Of a stretch of 64,000 nucleotides of DNA, positions 36,356-48,939 are shown one piece after another. The notes below the pieces were generated by a model. It saw only the letters and a list, made by a program, of their open reading frames with translations. It had not been told where the DNA came from and did no database searches. Each line of letters begins with the position of its first letter. Position 1 is the stretch's first letter. Where the stretch lies: the NCBI GenBank assembly GCA_016748015.1, contig JAAOMT010000522.1:1-64000 (forward strand), read 5' to 3'. The DNA is from Geosiphon pyriformis (Eukaryota > Glomeromycota > Glomeromycetes > Archaeosporales > Geosiphonaceae). The position numbers were made by a program, and so were the translations under genes.

Positions 36356-37645
36356 TATGTTATATAATATGCCAATCATATTATTGGCTATTAATTAACT
36401 CAAATTCATATAAGAATATACATACATCTTTTTGATATAATTTTATAATTTTTAATATTTTAAAAAATCTGTTTCCAATATTTATTTTATCATTTTGTTT
36501 ATTTATTAATCCAAAATAATTTATTGTTTATTAAAAATTTTAATTGTCATTAATATATTAATAGTAATAAAAACAAAGACTTTATTATTAAAAAATATTC
36601 AGAAATTTGATATAAAAAAAATTGAATTTAATAGTACTTAATTATATCTATTATATTATAAATATAATGAAAAAAAATATTTCATAATAAAAGTAGTACT
36701 TACTTTTAATTTTTGTCTATCCAAAATATAGAGTTTTATAATTTTATTTTTAATTGTATCAGCACAAACAATTTGAGAAGTAAGATTCAAATATTAAAAT
36801 ATTTCGATTAATTAAAGATTTTTTATTGTAAAAAGTGATTACTGGTAGTTGATAAACCAAATAGTAATTATGTCATAAAGTTTTTTTATTATTAACATCA
36901 ATAGTAATTATTACAAAAGACTAAAGCAGTTTTCTAGTTAGATTGACTAAAAATCATAAAAAAAATAACAATCTCATTCATTAAAACATTTTTTTAATTG
37001 ATTTGTAATCTTTTTAAATAATTTGCTTTTTTTTATGATATTTTTCTATTGTAATATATACTGTTTAGTAAAAAGTTTTTAAATAGCACTATAAGAGTTT
37101 GGTAGTATTTATAGTTCTATAAAAAAATGATTTATACACATATTTTAAGACAATATATTTAGTTGTTTTTTTTCTTTTGTTTACTCAAACTTATCAAAAT
37201 AGTTATATACTTTATTCTAAAAACTATATTTATAAAATATATTAAAATTTGGATTATTTATATTAACAAATTCATTATTTTGAATTTTGAATCTTTAATA
37301 ATATTGAATAATACCAACAATAAATTTATTTTGGTAAGTTGAAAAGTAGAATTGTTATACATGTATAGTTTTATATATTTTTTAACTAATTATAATAATT
37401 AAATAAAATAATAATTAATGAACAAATAGTACAAATTATATATATTTTTAATTCTATTAAACTTAAACAAATTTGTGAATTTTGAACCAGACTTGAATTG
37501 AATTTAGACTTGTTAAAAAAGTTTAATACCAAACTTAAATTAAATCTACTTTGAAAAATTGGTTCAGTTTAAATTCAGTTTATAATTCAAACCAAACTTG
37601 AACAACTTTAAAGTTTAATTCAATTTAGTTTAATCAGAATCTTAT

Positions 37646-39442
37646 TTTAACATTTGTAATTCAAAATTTTTTTACCAAATATAATATTTATATAAAATAC
37701 TAATTTTTATAATAATAAAATTCAAAAACTTACAAAAATTAAATATTATAACAATAAAGTATTAATAATAATAATATATAATAATATAAAATAATTTAAA
37801 ATAATACAAAAAAATATAAATTAATATGAAATAACAAATAATAATATAAAAAAACACAAAATAATTAATAAATAGTATAAAAATAACTAATTATAATATA
37901 AAAAAAGCAATAACTAAAATAGTAAATAATAATTAATAAAAACAAACAATTAAAAAAATTTTATAGAACTAAAAAATAAGTATAAAAATAAATAATTTTA
38001 GCAAAAAAAAAGACAAACAAGAATTTAATTTATTTTAATATTTTATTTTTATTCTAAAAATTTTTTTATATTATTTTTTTCTATATTTTTACTCAATTAA
38101 ATAAAATATTATTATTTAATTTACAATTATATAATTTTAATAATTTGATTATAAAAATTTAATTAATTTTTTTTTTATTTCTATTATAGACCAAATATAA
38201 TTAATATAAATACTTTTAAAACTTTAATAACTTAAACTAATTACTTTTAATTATAATAATTAATAGAATACTAATTTTTATTATTTTTTTTTATTATTTT
38301 TTTTTCTCTTAAAAAATAACAATATTGAAAATTGACTGTTTTAAAATTAAACTTTATAATAGTTTGATAAAAAAAAGCTTCCTCTAAAATTAGATATTAA
38401 CTTTATATTATTGGCTTATCAAAAAAATAAAAAAACAATACTAAAACCTTATAATTATAAAAAAAACACAACTATAATAATATAATTACAAAAACAATGT
38501 TTCTGTATCTTATAACCAAAAAACTTAATAAATAAAACTTTCAACAAAAAAATTTTCAAAGATTAATAAACAAATTTATAGCAAAATTCAATTTATTTAA
38601 AAACTATCTTGTTTTTATTACCAAATTATAAGCACTAAAATATTATAATATTATTCTACTAAGTTTATTTATAACATTTGATGCTCTTTGTAAAGTTATA
38701 AAATTTACAAAAACAGAATATTTTAAAAAATTCACAAAGTAGTAACTATTAAAACTATTAAAAAAATTTTATATCAATACTTTTAAGAAAATTTAGGAAT
38801 ATTAAAAAAAATATTTGTTGTTAAAATTTTTTTTTCTATTATATATATATTAAAATTAATTATTATTTAATTCAAACTGAAATACTGGAAAATTTGGAGA
38901 ATAATCTACCAAAATTTACTATTTTATTCAATTTTTATTACCAAAAAATTATAACAAAAATTGAAGTATATACTTAAAACTAATATTTACAATTATAAAA
39001 AAACCACAACATAAAATCCAAAAATTCAAAATCTAATACAAAAAACAATATTTAATAACAGTTTATACAGAAAAAATTTAAATCTACTATTACAAAAAGT
39101 TAAAGTTTTTTTTATTAACAATACTTTTATATTATTAAACTTTAAAAAATAGAATTCTATCAAATCAACTTACTAATTTACAGTCAAAAACTCCAAAAAC
39201 TGTTGAAATTTTTTATTTTTAGAACTTTAACAAAAATTTCTGGACTAAATTATTAAAAAAATATAAAATATTATTCAAAAATTTTATTTTTATAACCAAT
39301 ATTGTTTTTGAAAATATTACTTTTTAAAAACAATAATCATTACAACAACTAATAAAGTTAACAATTATTTTTTTTAAAAAAACATTATTATTTCAACTTA
39401 TTTTAACAACAAATAAAAAAAAACAATTTATATTAAGTTTAA
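37646..39442. other. AT-rich DNA, no gene identified
   Basis: Mostly A/T. The part 38220-38480 resembles 46880-47060 in the same orientation and may belong to an unnamed repeat family. No coding domain could be read, although TAA-rich text near 38500-39300 looks like a heavily drifted retroelement. Confidence 0.4.
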
Positions 39443-39453
39443 ATAAAAGACTT
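39443..39453. repeat. Target-site duplication of LINE E, left copy
   Basis: ATAAAAGACTT, against ATAAAAAACTT at 46303-46313. The single difference is G to A. Confidence 0.6.
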
Positions 39454-39587
39454 TTTTTATTATTATTATTATTTAACGAGTGAGGTCTACACACAACCTA
39501 GCACTATATATCAAAGAAATAATCTAAACTAGACATGAATCATGCACTTTCTATACGTAACCAGCCACTCGGGCCAGTCAGACAACA

Positions 39588-42500
39588 CTACGCAGCTATA
39601 TAGACAGAAGCTGAATCACCAATGCTGGAAAAAAACATACAAGACTTGTGAAAACCAAAATGCACACCAAAAGCTTCATCAATACCAAGCAAATCAACCA
39701 CACCAGCAGAAAGCCATGAAGTCAAACCAGAGACTGAAGTAGGAGACAAACCATCCAAAGGAATCAGTCCGTGCTTTTCCATATAGGTATGGTGTTTAAC
39801 CCAAACCAACCAGATCTCATCTTTAAAAGCAAGGCCAAGAGAACACGCAAAATTAATAACCTCCAAACATGCCACTTTGGGATTATGGAAGATGGAGACA
39901 GTTTCACTGAACCATTTATCAAAAACAAAACTCTTATGGAGGGCCATGGATACTGAGGACCCTGAAACACAAGACGACAACAACTGCAACAAAACCGAAG
40001 AAGAGACAGAAGAACCAGAAAGTGTTTTCCAAGTGTTCATGTGAGAATTCAACAACCGACACTGAGCAGAATTATTGACCTTACAAGAAAAAACATGATC
40101 TGACATCTTTACATCACCACAATATAGACACAACACATTGGGATAAAGTCTATTATAAAGCCATTTTCGAACAGCCATAGGCAACTGATGATGCAAAGCC
40201 TTCATAAAATAAAAGCGCGCATTAGCTGAAATCTTACTAGTGAAACTGGTGGCCATATGCAAATCAGGATGCCACACCAAAGAAGAGTGGGACCAATCAA
40301 CATCAACATACAAGTCAACAGGCAAAAATTTAGAATCAGATCCCACCTTCCAATGTGCATGACACATGGCATGAAAAGTGTTACGGACGAAGTGCCTTGA
40401 ATTGTCAGAGACAACGTTGCCATCAGCCATCAAAAAGTGTTCATCCAGGTGAGGAGGAAGAAACTAGTCAGAAACAGAAACAGCATTGGCAATTACATCA
40501 GCATGCTCGTTTCCCAAAATCTCAGAATGATCTTTGACTTTGTGCCAGTTAACTTTTAGGCCCTTATTGTATATGACATTGGCAATGTGCTGATGCTCAA
40601 CCCAACACTGATTATAGAAATCAGGAACCACCAGACCCAATTCCGATTTGTAAGCATCCAAAGCAGATTGACTATCCAAAAATAAATGTACATTACTAAA
40701 AACAGGAACACACTCGAAAGCCAATGCAATTGTCTGTAACTCAGCCATGGTAGATGACATCAATCCAGACATGCCAACACCCAAACCCATACCAATGTCC
40801 TCGAAAAAAGCCACAGCACCCACTTCACAGCCAACTGTACCCAAATTTCTCAATGACTCATCAGTGTAGACTGATAGCACCCTTGCATTGACTTGTAAAA
40901 GACGATCGTAGACAGACACAAAACCAGAGGAACTCAGAATGTTCAAGGGACCAATATTAGCAAGAAGAGGGATGCGGGCAGGAGAGGAATCCTCTCTAGT
41001 AAGAAACACAGCAGAAAGTCTAAACCACTCAGGAATAGGGCCATGGGGGTCCAGTTTCTTCCATTGCTTAAATGTGGACCAATCAAAGACAGTACCATAA
41101 TAATCACAAAGTTGGTCTACAAAGACCACATCATACCGCCGAAGTAAGGGGAGACACCTAGAGAAAACTGATTCACCCAAAACAGTCGACATGGGCATCC
41201 CACCATTGGCACAAAAGGAATTGGGAAAAGATCCACCCAAGAACAATTTGCAATTATAAAGCACACAAACCAAACCTGCCAAAAAATTATTAGAGGCGCT
41301 AATATGAATACAAACAGGAGAACTCAACAGATAAATAGGGCGCCAACATAAAACCTGCAGGTCATGAGACCTATAAGAAAACAAACGTCCCACAATCCTA
41401 CCAGAGTTGGCAAAATTAATAAGAGAAGCAATCTTGCCTTCAGACTGAATTTGCAGGAAAAATCTTAAACCATAAAAAGAGGGGTGGTGAATTGAATCAC
41501 TAGAAAAATTGAGCAGAAGTCCAGATTTAAGCTTCAGGCCCTTACAAATCATAGCATCCCACTTGTTGCAAATGTCTATAAGAACAAAGCTAAATTGTGT
41601 CCTGTAGCTAATTATAGGTTGGAAAACCACTGAAACCAAATATAAGAACTGCTTATCTAAGATAGCCTTTTTAAGAACCAAATTTGTAAAAAAACAAATG
41701 TCTAAATGTGCCTTAGCTAAACTGGGTTTAGAAAGATCTTTAGTTAACAGAAATATGCCCAAATACCAATGGAATTTATCTTTTTTGGCAACAGAGATAG
41801 GAGAACCACTAATGAAAAAAGCGGGGTTTTCAACTTTACAATTAATAGGAATAGCTACTGTTTTGTCATTGTTTATTGAGATGTCATTAATCCGAAAAAA
41901 CTCGCTAGTAATGTCCGAAATGTGTTGAGTTGCACTCTGACTACTGCCAACCCAAATTGTATCATCAACAAAGGCGCCAGTGGCAAAATAGGAAGAAAGC
42001 CCAGCTTGCAATTTGACATGACCACTCTTGGAAACAAAATGAGAAATTAGCCTATACCCACAGACACTCTTCTGACACTTGACTTCGCACAAAAGGGGAT
42101 CATAAAAAATGCACCACAGAAGGGGGAAAAAAACCTTTCCTTGATCTAAATCATCATGGACACAATAACCATCTGTCAAACCAAAATCTGTTATGACTCG
42201 ATTAATGCGACCTCTGTGAATGCCGCCAAAAAACCGAATAAACTTGTCACACATTTTAATTCTGACCAAACACTTCTCCAAATGCTCCCAGCCAACTGAA
42301 TCATATGCCTTCCTCATATCCTGCAAGACCAGCTAAAACTCTTTGTTCTTTTCCAAGGCATCTTCAACAACCAAACCAACTGCAAAAATGGGGGACTGTG
42401 TCGTCGTATCTTTCAAAACTGAAAAATTGTTATCACGAAGGACATCATGAGTGCTGCATACTGAAGAAATCTTGTCTAAAAGTATTTTGAAGAGAATCTT

Positions 42501-44315
42501 GTGAGCTGTCTCAATCAGTGCAATAGGACAAATATTTGTAAAAACACCCTCCCATTCATACAGTTTGGGAATCATCAAAACCCAAGCTTCTCTCCAAGAG
42601 CCAGGAACAGATTCTTCAGACAGGCAAGAGTTCAAAAGCACCAAAAGCATATTAAGGACTGAAACATTACAATGTTTCCAAAGCTTATTTGAGATACCCG
42701 AAAGGCCAGCAGCTTTGCCATCCGGCAGGTTGGAAACAACCCCAAACAATTCATCGAAGTCAATCAAACTCATTACACCAGAAAAAGCTTTGTCAAAAAT
42801 ATAACCCAAAGAATGATACTGACGAGACCACTCATCATTAACGTCGAGCACCACCCTTCACTTTCTAGTCCAGCCTTCCATAATCTCATCCACCTTAGAC
42901 TTCACAAGAGCAGGATCCAACACCATCTCATCCTCCACCACCAAATAATCTAAAACCACCTTGCGGAAGGGTCGTTCCAAAACACTACGTACAGTATAAT
43001 CTTTGTTCAACTCAAAACTTTCCATTCTTTTGTCAATTGCCGACTTAATCTGAGATTCTTTGGCATGGTTTGACTCTGACAACTTAGATAAACGGTAAAA
43101 TTTCTTTATCTTGGCCAAAGCTGAACAAATGGTATCAAAATGAGAACCTGAAAGAAAGAGAGACTCCACAACAGAAGCATTAGCAGTATCAATTCCCTTC
43201 CATGTGTCAAGTAGAGAAACAAATTCCTCATGAGAGACCAGATAAGAGGCTTTGACAATCTTCAACACCAAAAGTTCTAATTTGTAAAATCTGAATGATA
43301 CTCTATTATAGACACTGTCAAAACTCTTAAACCATTTTTTTTTGAAAACATTTTCAGCCAACAAACACACCACTTGGCGAAGGTGACTCCACATTGTGTT
43401 CAGGTCCAAACATATCTTGGCAGCATAAAATTCATCATGGAACATGGCAGCATTCGCCGAAATATCCTCTTTAAACTTGATCCAATCAGCATTACCAGCA
43501 TTCACAAAATTGTACTTCCAGCAATCCTTATTTGCCTGATTGCGCAATGAGTTCAACTGCACATCCAGCAAACCACCAAGACCCACGGAGACAAAAACAG
43601 CTTTATGATCAGTGTTAAAATACTCTTCGACACCAGATATATCACGACCCAAAATTGCGTTAACAAGACTTGACGACACAAACACATAATCAATAATTTT
43701 AGCCACCCCACAAGAATTATTCCATGTAGTTTTCCTTCCAAACACGCTTCCACTCAAAGAGTTGACCAAACCCAAATCAAAGCATTTTTTTAAGCTGGCA
43801 CTTTTGCGAGAACCATCTTCATTGAAGTCACCACCCAAGATGATGAAGGAGGACTCATTTACCGTCTTCGCGATCAAAAAATTGATATCATCCACTTGAG
43901 AGAAATGTACTGCCAAAGATGATTCAGCATATAGCCCCAAAATTGACACAGACAGCTTATTTTTGAAGAAAAGCTTAATAGAGAGAAACCAACCAAGAAT
44001 GTCTAACACCTTATACACATGCCGAGCCAAAAAATTGTTCATAATGATTGCGACCCCAGAACCCATGTGACCAGAACTCAAACCAGAAGTAAAAACCCGG
44101 ATGCCAACAAACTTGTTCATAATCCAAGAGCAAACTCCATCTTTCAACTTAGTCTCAGTAATAATTGAAATCATATTGTTCATTTCTTTATGCCAACGAA
44201 TAATATCCTCCTGTTTTGCAGGATTGTTCATACCCCTAACATTGCACGTGGCAATTTTCCAAATATAACTGGTTATTGAAATGAAAAAAAGACCAGAGGA
44301 CCCGAACCAGCACAC
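39588..44315 (-). pseudogene. LINE E ORF2: APE endonuclease, reverse transcriptase, RNase H, zinc finger
   Basis: About 1575 codons in one frame, broken only by TGA at 42860-42858, TAG at 42335-42333 and TAG at 40466-40464; the two TAG sit where relatives have Trp. The endonuclease (residues ~18-250) keeps Glu54 in ITETKL, Asp163/Asn165 in GGDFN, Asp209 in IIDYVF and Asp236-His237 in NTDHKAV. RT (~570-900) has motif A (MRKAYDS) and motif C FVDD at ~783-785. RNase H (~1110-1285) keeps VYTDES, AELQTIALAFE, LDSQSALDA and GNEHADVIAN. A C-terminal Cx2C...HxxxC finger (CLYCGDVKMSDHVFSC) lies near 40140-40090. It nicks target DNA and primes reverse transcription. The start is uncertain: 44315 is GTG and overlaps the end of ORF1. 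Confidence 0.9.
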
Positions 44316-46180
44316 ATCTGCTCTAACTTTGCCAAAATTGAACCAATAGAGGCATCGAGAGCAACCAACTTTGATTCCAAAACACCAATTTTAGAAGTCA
44401 GCACCTTGGAACTGCTATGACCCAATTGAGAATTATCATCACCAGAAGGGAAAGAAATGGGTTGAGTCAAAGGAACATCTAACACCATGTTGGAATCCAA
44501 GTCAGAGTTAGTCACCATGAGAGAACCAGAGACGGACGGTTGAGGAGTATCCACTAGAGGAATCATATTAGAAGAAGGAGCTATAGACACCAAACTAAGA
44601 TTGTCAAAACAAAAAAGAATGTTCGAAATTTGATCAGATAAAAGCTCTACAGAGCATTTCAGATGTGCCAAACGTGCACCCAAGGGGGCATTGACCATAG
44701 AGAGAGGAGGAAGGGTATTACCAGAACTTGAAGCACCAAAAAGCTGAGAACCAGAACCAGAGCCATCAAGAGAAACATAAGAGACCGAAGCAACTGAGAT
44801 TATTTGGGCCCAGGATTTGCCTCCAAAAGCAACAGGACGAGAGATCAGAACCTTTTTTTTAGCATATAATTTGGCCAACTGGAGACGAGTATCCAAGTTA
44901 GCAGGCTTTTTAAAAGATTTATGTGACTGAAAATCTGATGTAACCTCAGCATCACATTTCAAGGCAGAATGACCAAACTTCCCACACTGTTCACAGTAAA
45001 CCAAATCCAACCTAGCCCATGAGAGTTTCACTCCACTTAAGATTGGCTCCATGTGAAAGACTGATTCCATAGCTTCATCAGATTCAAAACATACCACAGC
45101 ACAGTGTATTTTATTGCCAGTCTCCAATGAATGATTGATGACACAAGTTTTCTCACCAGCCCCTTCCAAAAGATTCCCAAGGTCATGAGCTGTCATTCCT
45201 ACTGGCAAAGTAAACAGAAGCACCCTGAATTTATCCTTAAAAGCCCATGTCTCACAATTTCCCACAGCCTTGGCCACATGCACAGAATTTTTCCCAATTA
45301 GGAAAGACCATTTTGACACCAACAGATCAGCCTGGCTAGATTCGGCAAACTCCATCACAGCCTTCTGTCATAGCCCAATTAACTGAACTTTGATAAACAC
45401 TATCTGACCATACTTGGATACTGCAGTGATGATCATTTTCTTTGGTGTGTCCATAGAAATTTTCTTGATTACTATGGCCCGATCTGAGCGAATTTCTTGT
45501 CTCTTAAGATCGCTGTTTACTATGATGTTATTTTTCTTGGCCAATGATGTGGCCTTTTCTATGCTCTCTGATGAAATAAACGTCAATCTGATGATCCCTT
45601 CAAATTTTGAGGGAGTAGTGGCCCCCCCAAAACCGTTGATTTTTGAAAACAATTTTCTGATCAATTGAGTTTTTACAGTCGCCGATTTGCTTTCCACAGC
45701 CAAGAGATTAATATCTAATGCAAAGGATTTCCTAACAGCAACTTTCACTTGAGATTTAACAATCTTGGGATCCAATCACATTTTTTCTAAAGAAATACCA
45801 AGAAGAGGGGGGAGAGGACCACCATCATCATTATTCATGTTGTAATCTAACGAACCAAGAGGGGAGCCACAGTCCAAATTATTCTTAACTCTCTTTGCCT
45901 TAGAAGTAGTTGCAGCCAAGCCAAGAAGAGAACCATCATTACCACCAGCCAAGATGTCACTAGCAACATTGTCACTAGAATCACTTTTCATATCCGAGTA
46001 TTGACTTCCACCAGAAATAGGTTTGGCCAAAGCAGCTTTGTTTCTATCACCAGACTGATTCATATGGTGAAAGAAAATTCTTTTTTTTTGAGAGGAGAGA
46101 CCACCAACAGAACCAAAAGAAGCACCAACAGGAGCTTTCTTATTCGACATACTACTGCCAGAAGCAGCTTCTGAGTCCAC
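44273..46180 (-). pseudogene. LINE E ORF1: RNA-binding protein with RRM-like domain and CCHC knuckle
   Basis: A frame of 636 codons including the stop, interrupted by TGA at 45778-45776 and 45370-45368, both at apparent Trp codons. The ancestral start, ATG in LINE A at 55499, is GTG here at 46180; the frame is open further upstream. A Ser/Gly-rich N-terminus leads to an RRM-like block (AIVIKKISMDTPKKMI, SKYGQIVFIKVQL, near 45490-45375). A second conserved segment, FRVLLFTLPVGMTAHDLGNL, and an intact zinc knuckle (Cys396, Cys399, His404, Cys409, in VYCEQCGKFGHSALKC) follow. A Ser-rich tail ends at 44273, overlapping ORF2 by about 43 bases. It probably binds the element RNA. Confidence 0.88.
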
Positions 46181-46302
46181 AATAAAAGAATTATTTGTAA
46201 GAGAAATGTTGAGGTACAACAAGTGAAAAACAAAAAACTACTTTTAAAATATGACTCTTTTTTAGGAATTTGGGACGAAGGAGAGAAAGAGTTTTTTTTG
46301 TT

Positions 46303-46313
46303 ATAAAAAACTT
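46303..46313. repeat. Target-site duplication of LINE E, right copy
   Basis: ATAAAAAACTT, 10 of 11 positions identical to 39443-39453. Confidence 0.6.
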
Positions 46314-48728
46314 AATATATTATTATTAGTTTTATTATTGTTATTGACAAAACAACTTCTTATTATTTCTGTTATAATATATAAAAATATTATTAGATTA
46401 AAAAAATTTTTTAATAAAAAAAATACATTGTTATTTATATAAAATAAGAATAATAATAATTAGATAAAATAGTCAATAAAAAATAAATATTATAAAAAGA
46501 AAAATTCCAAAATTTTTTTTAAGAAATTTCAAAATTTCAGAATTTGTTTAAACAAGAATTACAAAATTCTAAAATTTCAGAAATTTAATAAAAAAAATTG
46601 AAAAATTTCAAAAAATTTTATATAATAAAAATTATGTATATATAACAATAAAATTAAAAATAAGAAAAAACAAACAAATTCTTAAAAACAAATAGTTAAT
46701 AACAAATAGTTATCAAATATTTTCTCTTTAAAAAATAATTTTCTATATTTTAAAGTAAAATTATATTTATATTAATAAAATACTTATTTATTATCTAATT
46801 TATAGTATTATTAATCAATTAAAAAATACTTATTATTTTTATATTTTTAACAACTTATATTAATAGAATCTAATATTTAATCATACTAAAACTTTTAATT
46901 ATGATTATTAATAAAATACTAATTTTTTAATTTTTTTTTATCTTTTTTTGTTTTTTTTGTTATTTTTTTGTTTTTATTATTGTTTATTAATTAATTAAAA
47001 AATTAAATCTTAAGATATTAATATTAAAAATGTTTGATAAAAAATCTGTAAAACAAAAGTAAAAACTTAAAAATAGTTTATTAAAAGTATATAACTGTTA
47101 AATTAAATCATTTTTTACATTAAAAAAAAAAATTTGGAAAAAATTACTAATTAAAACTTTGCCTATTATATAAAAAACTCAACTAAAATCTTTAAATCTT
47201 AAAATTTTTAGAAATTACCAATAATATATTTAGTTATTAAACACTAAGTTATAAGTTTATTATTTGTTTCAATATCTTAAATAATTATTTATAATAATAT
47301 TTATATATAAATTACAAAAACTAAAAAAACAATTACTACTAACAATTAAAATAATGTAAAAACAATTTAAGTTTTATCTTTTTTTTAATTAAAACAGCTA
47401 ATTCATAATAATTAAGTCATATAAAAAAACCAAATGACTTTGTTGTTTTTAAATTTGCTTTTTTATAATATTTTTGTAATTTAAATATTTTTATTAAACT
47501 ATAAAATTAATTTAATATGATAAAACAAAAAAATTATAAAACTATAACCATTTATTTTAGATAATTTAATCAAATTTTCTGTTAAATTTAAGCAATTAAA
47601 AGAAACTACTATATTCTAAAACAAATTTTGAATCAGTTTATCAAAAGATTAAAAAGTAATATATTCTAATTAATAAAGTTCTACTATTTTATAAATTTAC
47701 AAAATATAGTAATATTTATTTATAATTTTAAATTGGCTAAACAAAAAGTCAATCATACCTAAATTGTTAATTTAACTATAAATAAAACTTTTAATATTAA
47801 TGTAAAGTTTATTTAATTAAGTAAAAAATTAACTTAAAAAATTGAAAAATTTTTTGTTAAAAATTTAAAACCATTTTAATTTTTATAATACTAAAAAAAT
47901 AATAGCAGTTTATAATATTAATAATAATATTATTATTAAAAATTAAAATAATTATAAAAACAAAATTTTTATAACTATTATTATTGTCAAAAATTAAAAT
48001 ATATTGTCAGAAATTAGAACATATTATTAAAAATTGCTAAAAAAATATTTAATTAATATTAAGAAAATTAATATTAAGTATAATCAAAATATATATAATT
48101 AATGAAATATTAATTTTTATTTTCTTAGTATTAACAACTCTAATACTTATCTTAATTATTACAAAATTATTATTAATATTTTTAAATAATAAAGTAATCT
48201 TAATCTTAGTATCAAATTTTTTAATTTATTAATTTAAAATCTTAAGTTATCAATTATAATTAAAAATAAAAAAACAACAAAAAAAATCAATTTTAATTTA
48301 TATTTATATTATTATGAAATATAAATTACAGTAATTTACCACTTTAAGCACTATTAAATAGATATTTTAACCAAGCTTTTATCTTGGTTTTTACAAAACT
48401 CAGAATTTTAATACTATATTTTTAAAAAAAAGCTATAGTTAAGTTCACCAATTTTTTTCTCTTAACAACAACCAAATTATTTCTAATATAATTTTTTTAA
48501 CTATAATTACTGAAGATAAAATACTTGCTACTATTTTTTTATTTAATAAAAAAAATTTAAATATCTTTAATTTTTTTAGTAAAACTGTTTTAATTAAAAT
48601 AATTTAATAATAATAATATATATTAATATCTAAACAGAATAAATAAATATTAAAATAATATTTATTAATAAATTAACTGACAAAATAATTATAAAATAAC
48701 TTATGAATTAATTAAATTACTAAGTTAA
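46314..48728. other. AT-rich DNA, no gene identified
   Basis: Nearly pure A/T with poly-A and poly-T runs. The part 46880-47060 shares text with 38220-38480 (ACTTTTAATTAT, AATACTAATTTTT and GTTTGATAAAAAA in the same order). Nothing else is recognisable. Confidence 0.45.
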
Positions 48729-48732
48729 TTAG

Positions 48733-48801
48733 TATTATCAGTTGAAATTTAAGATATTAATTAATATAAAATTAATCTTATAATTAAATTATAATGATTA
48801 A
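48733..48801 (+). repeat. Family-2 LTR, first piece
   Basis: Begins TATTATCAGTTGAAATTT, corresponding to TGTTACCAGTAGAATTTT at 13130. It ends in TAATGATTAA, the duplicated target of LINE A, which corresponds to GAATGATCAA in copy 1. Confidence 0.7.
48792..48801. repeat. Target-site duplication of LINE A, left copy
   Basis: TAATGATTAA, repeated exactly at 55630-55639. Confidence 0.75.
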
Positions 48802-48939
48802 TTTTTTATTATTATGAGTTTTATGAATGAAGTCCAATTACTATCTAATACATAAAACTAAACTAAGTAGAACCAACTAAATACAACTCATACACAGACT
48901 ACATGTGGCCAGCCATTTGGACCAGACAAGACAATACTA

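Larger units (their letters stand above)
34225..37645. mobile_element. Probable hAT DNA-transposon relic with inverted subterminal repeats
   Basis: Two clusters of short CAAACTTGAA / GGTTCAAAATTC-type motifs lie at about 34225-34425 and 37440-37645 in inverted orientation to each other. For example, AAGTCTGGTTTAAATTCGG on the left matches the reverse complement of the right block. Between them, on the minus strand, are decayed protein fragments resembling a hAT transposase. Exact terminal inverted repeats and an 8-bp duplication could not be fixed by eye. Confidence 0.45.
39454..46302 (-). mobile_element. LINE E, nearly intact non-LTR retrotransposon
   Basis: A 6849-bp minus-strand LINE. From its 5' end near 46302 it has a short leader, ORF1 (46180-44273), an overlapping ORF2 (about 44315-39588), a 3' UTR, and a tail that appears on the plus strand as T-rich (ATT)n at 39454-39474. 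It has visibly more C and G, including CG dinucleotides, than its surroundings. Only five in-frame stops and no frameshift were found in about 6.6 kb of coding sequence. It is therefore the youngest or least mutated element here. The APE-type endonuclease and RNase H place it near the I/Jockey-like LINEs, but the clade needs a tree. Confidence 0.92.

Noticed and set aside
39464-39474. CRISPR-like or satellite array from the (ATT)n repeat
   Set aside because: It is a short simple repeat at the LINE E 3' tail, without spacers.
40464-45778. Reassignment of TGA (or TAG) to tryptophan, suggested by stops at Trp positions in LINE E
   Set aside because: Both TGA and TAG occur at Trp sites, and other elements have TAA and TAG at Gln and TGA at Arg. 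The pattern follows C-to-T and G-to-A mutation, not a codon rule.
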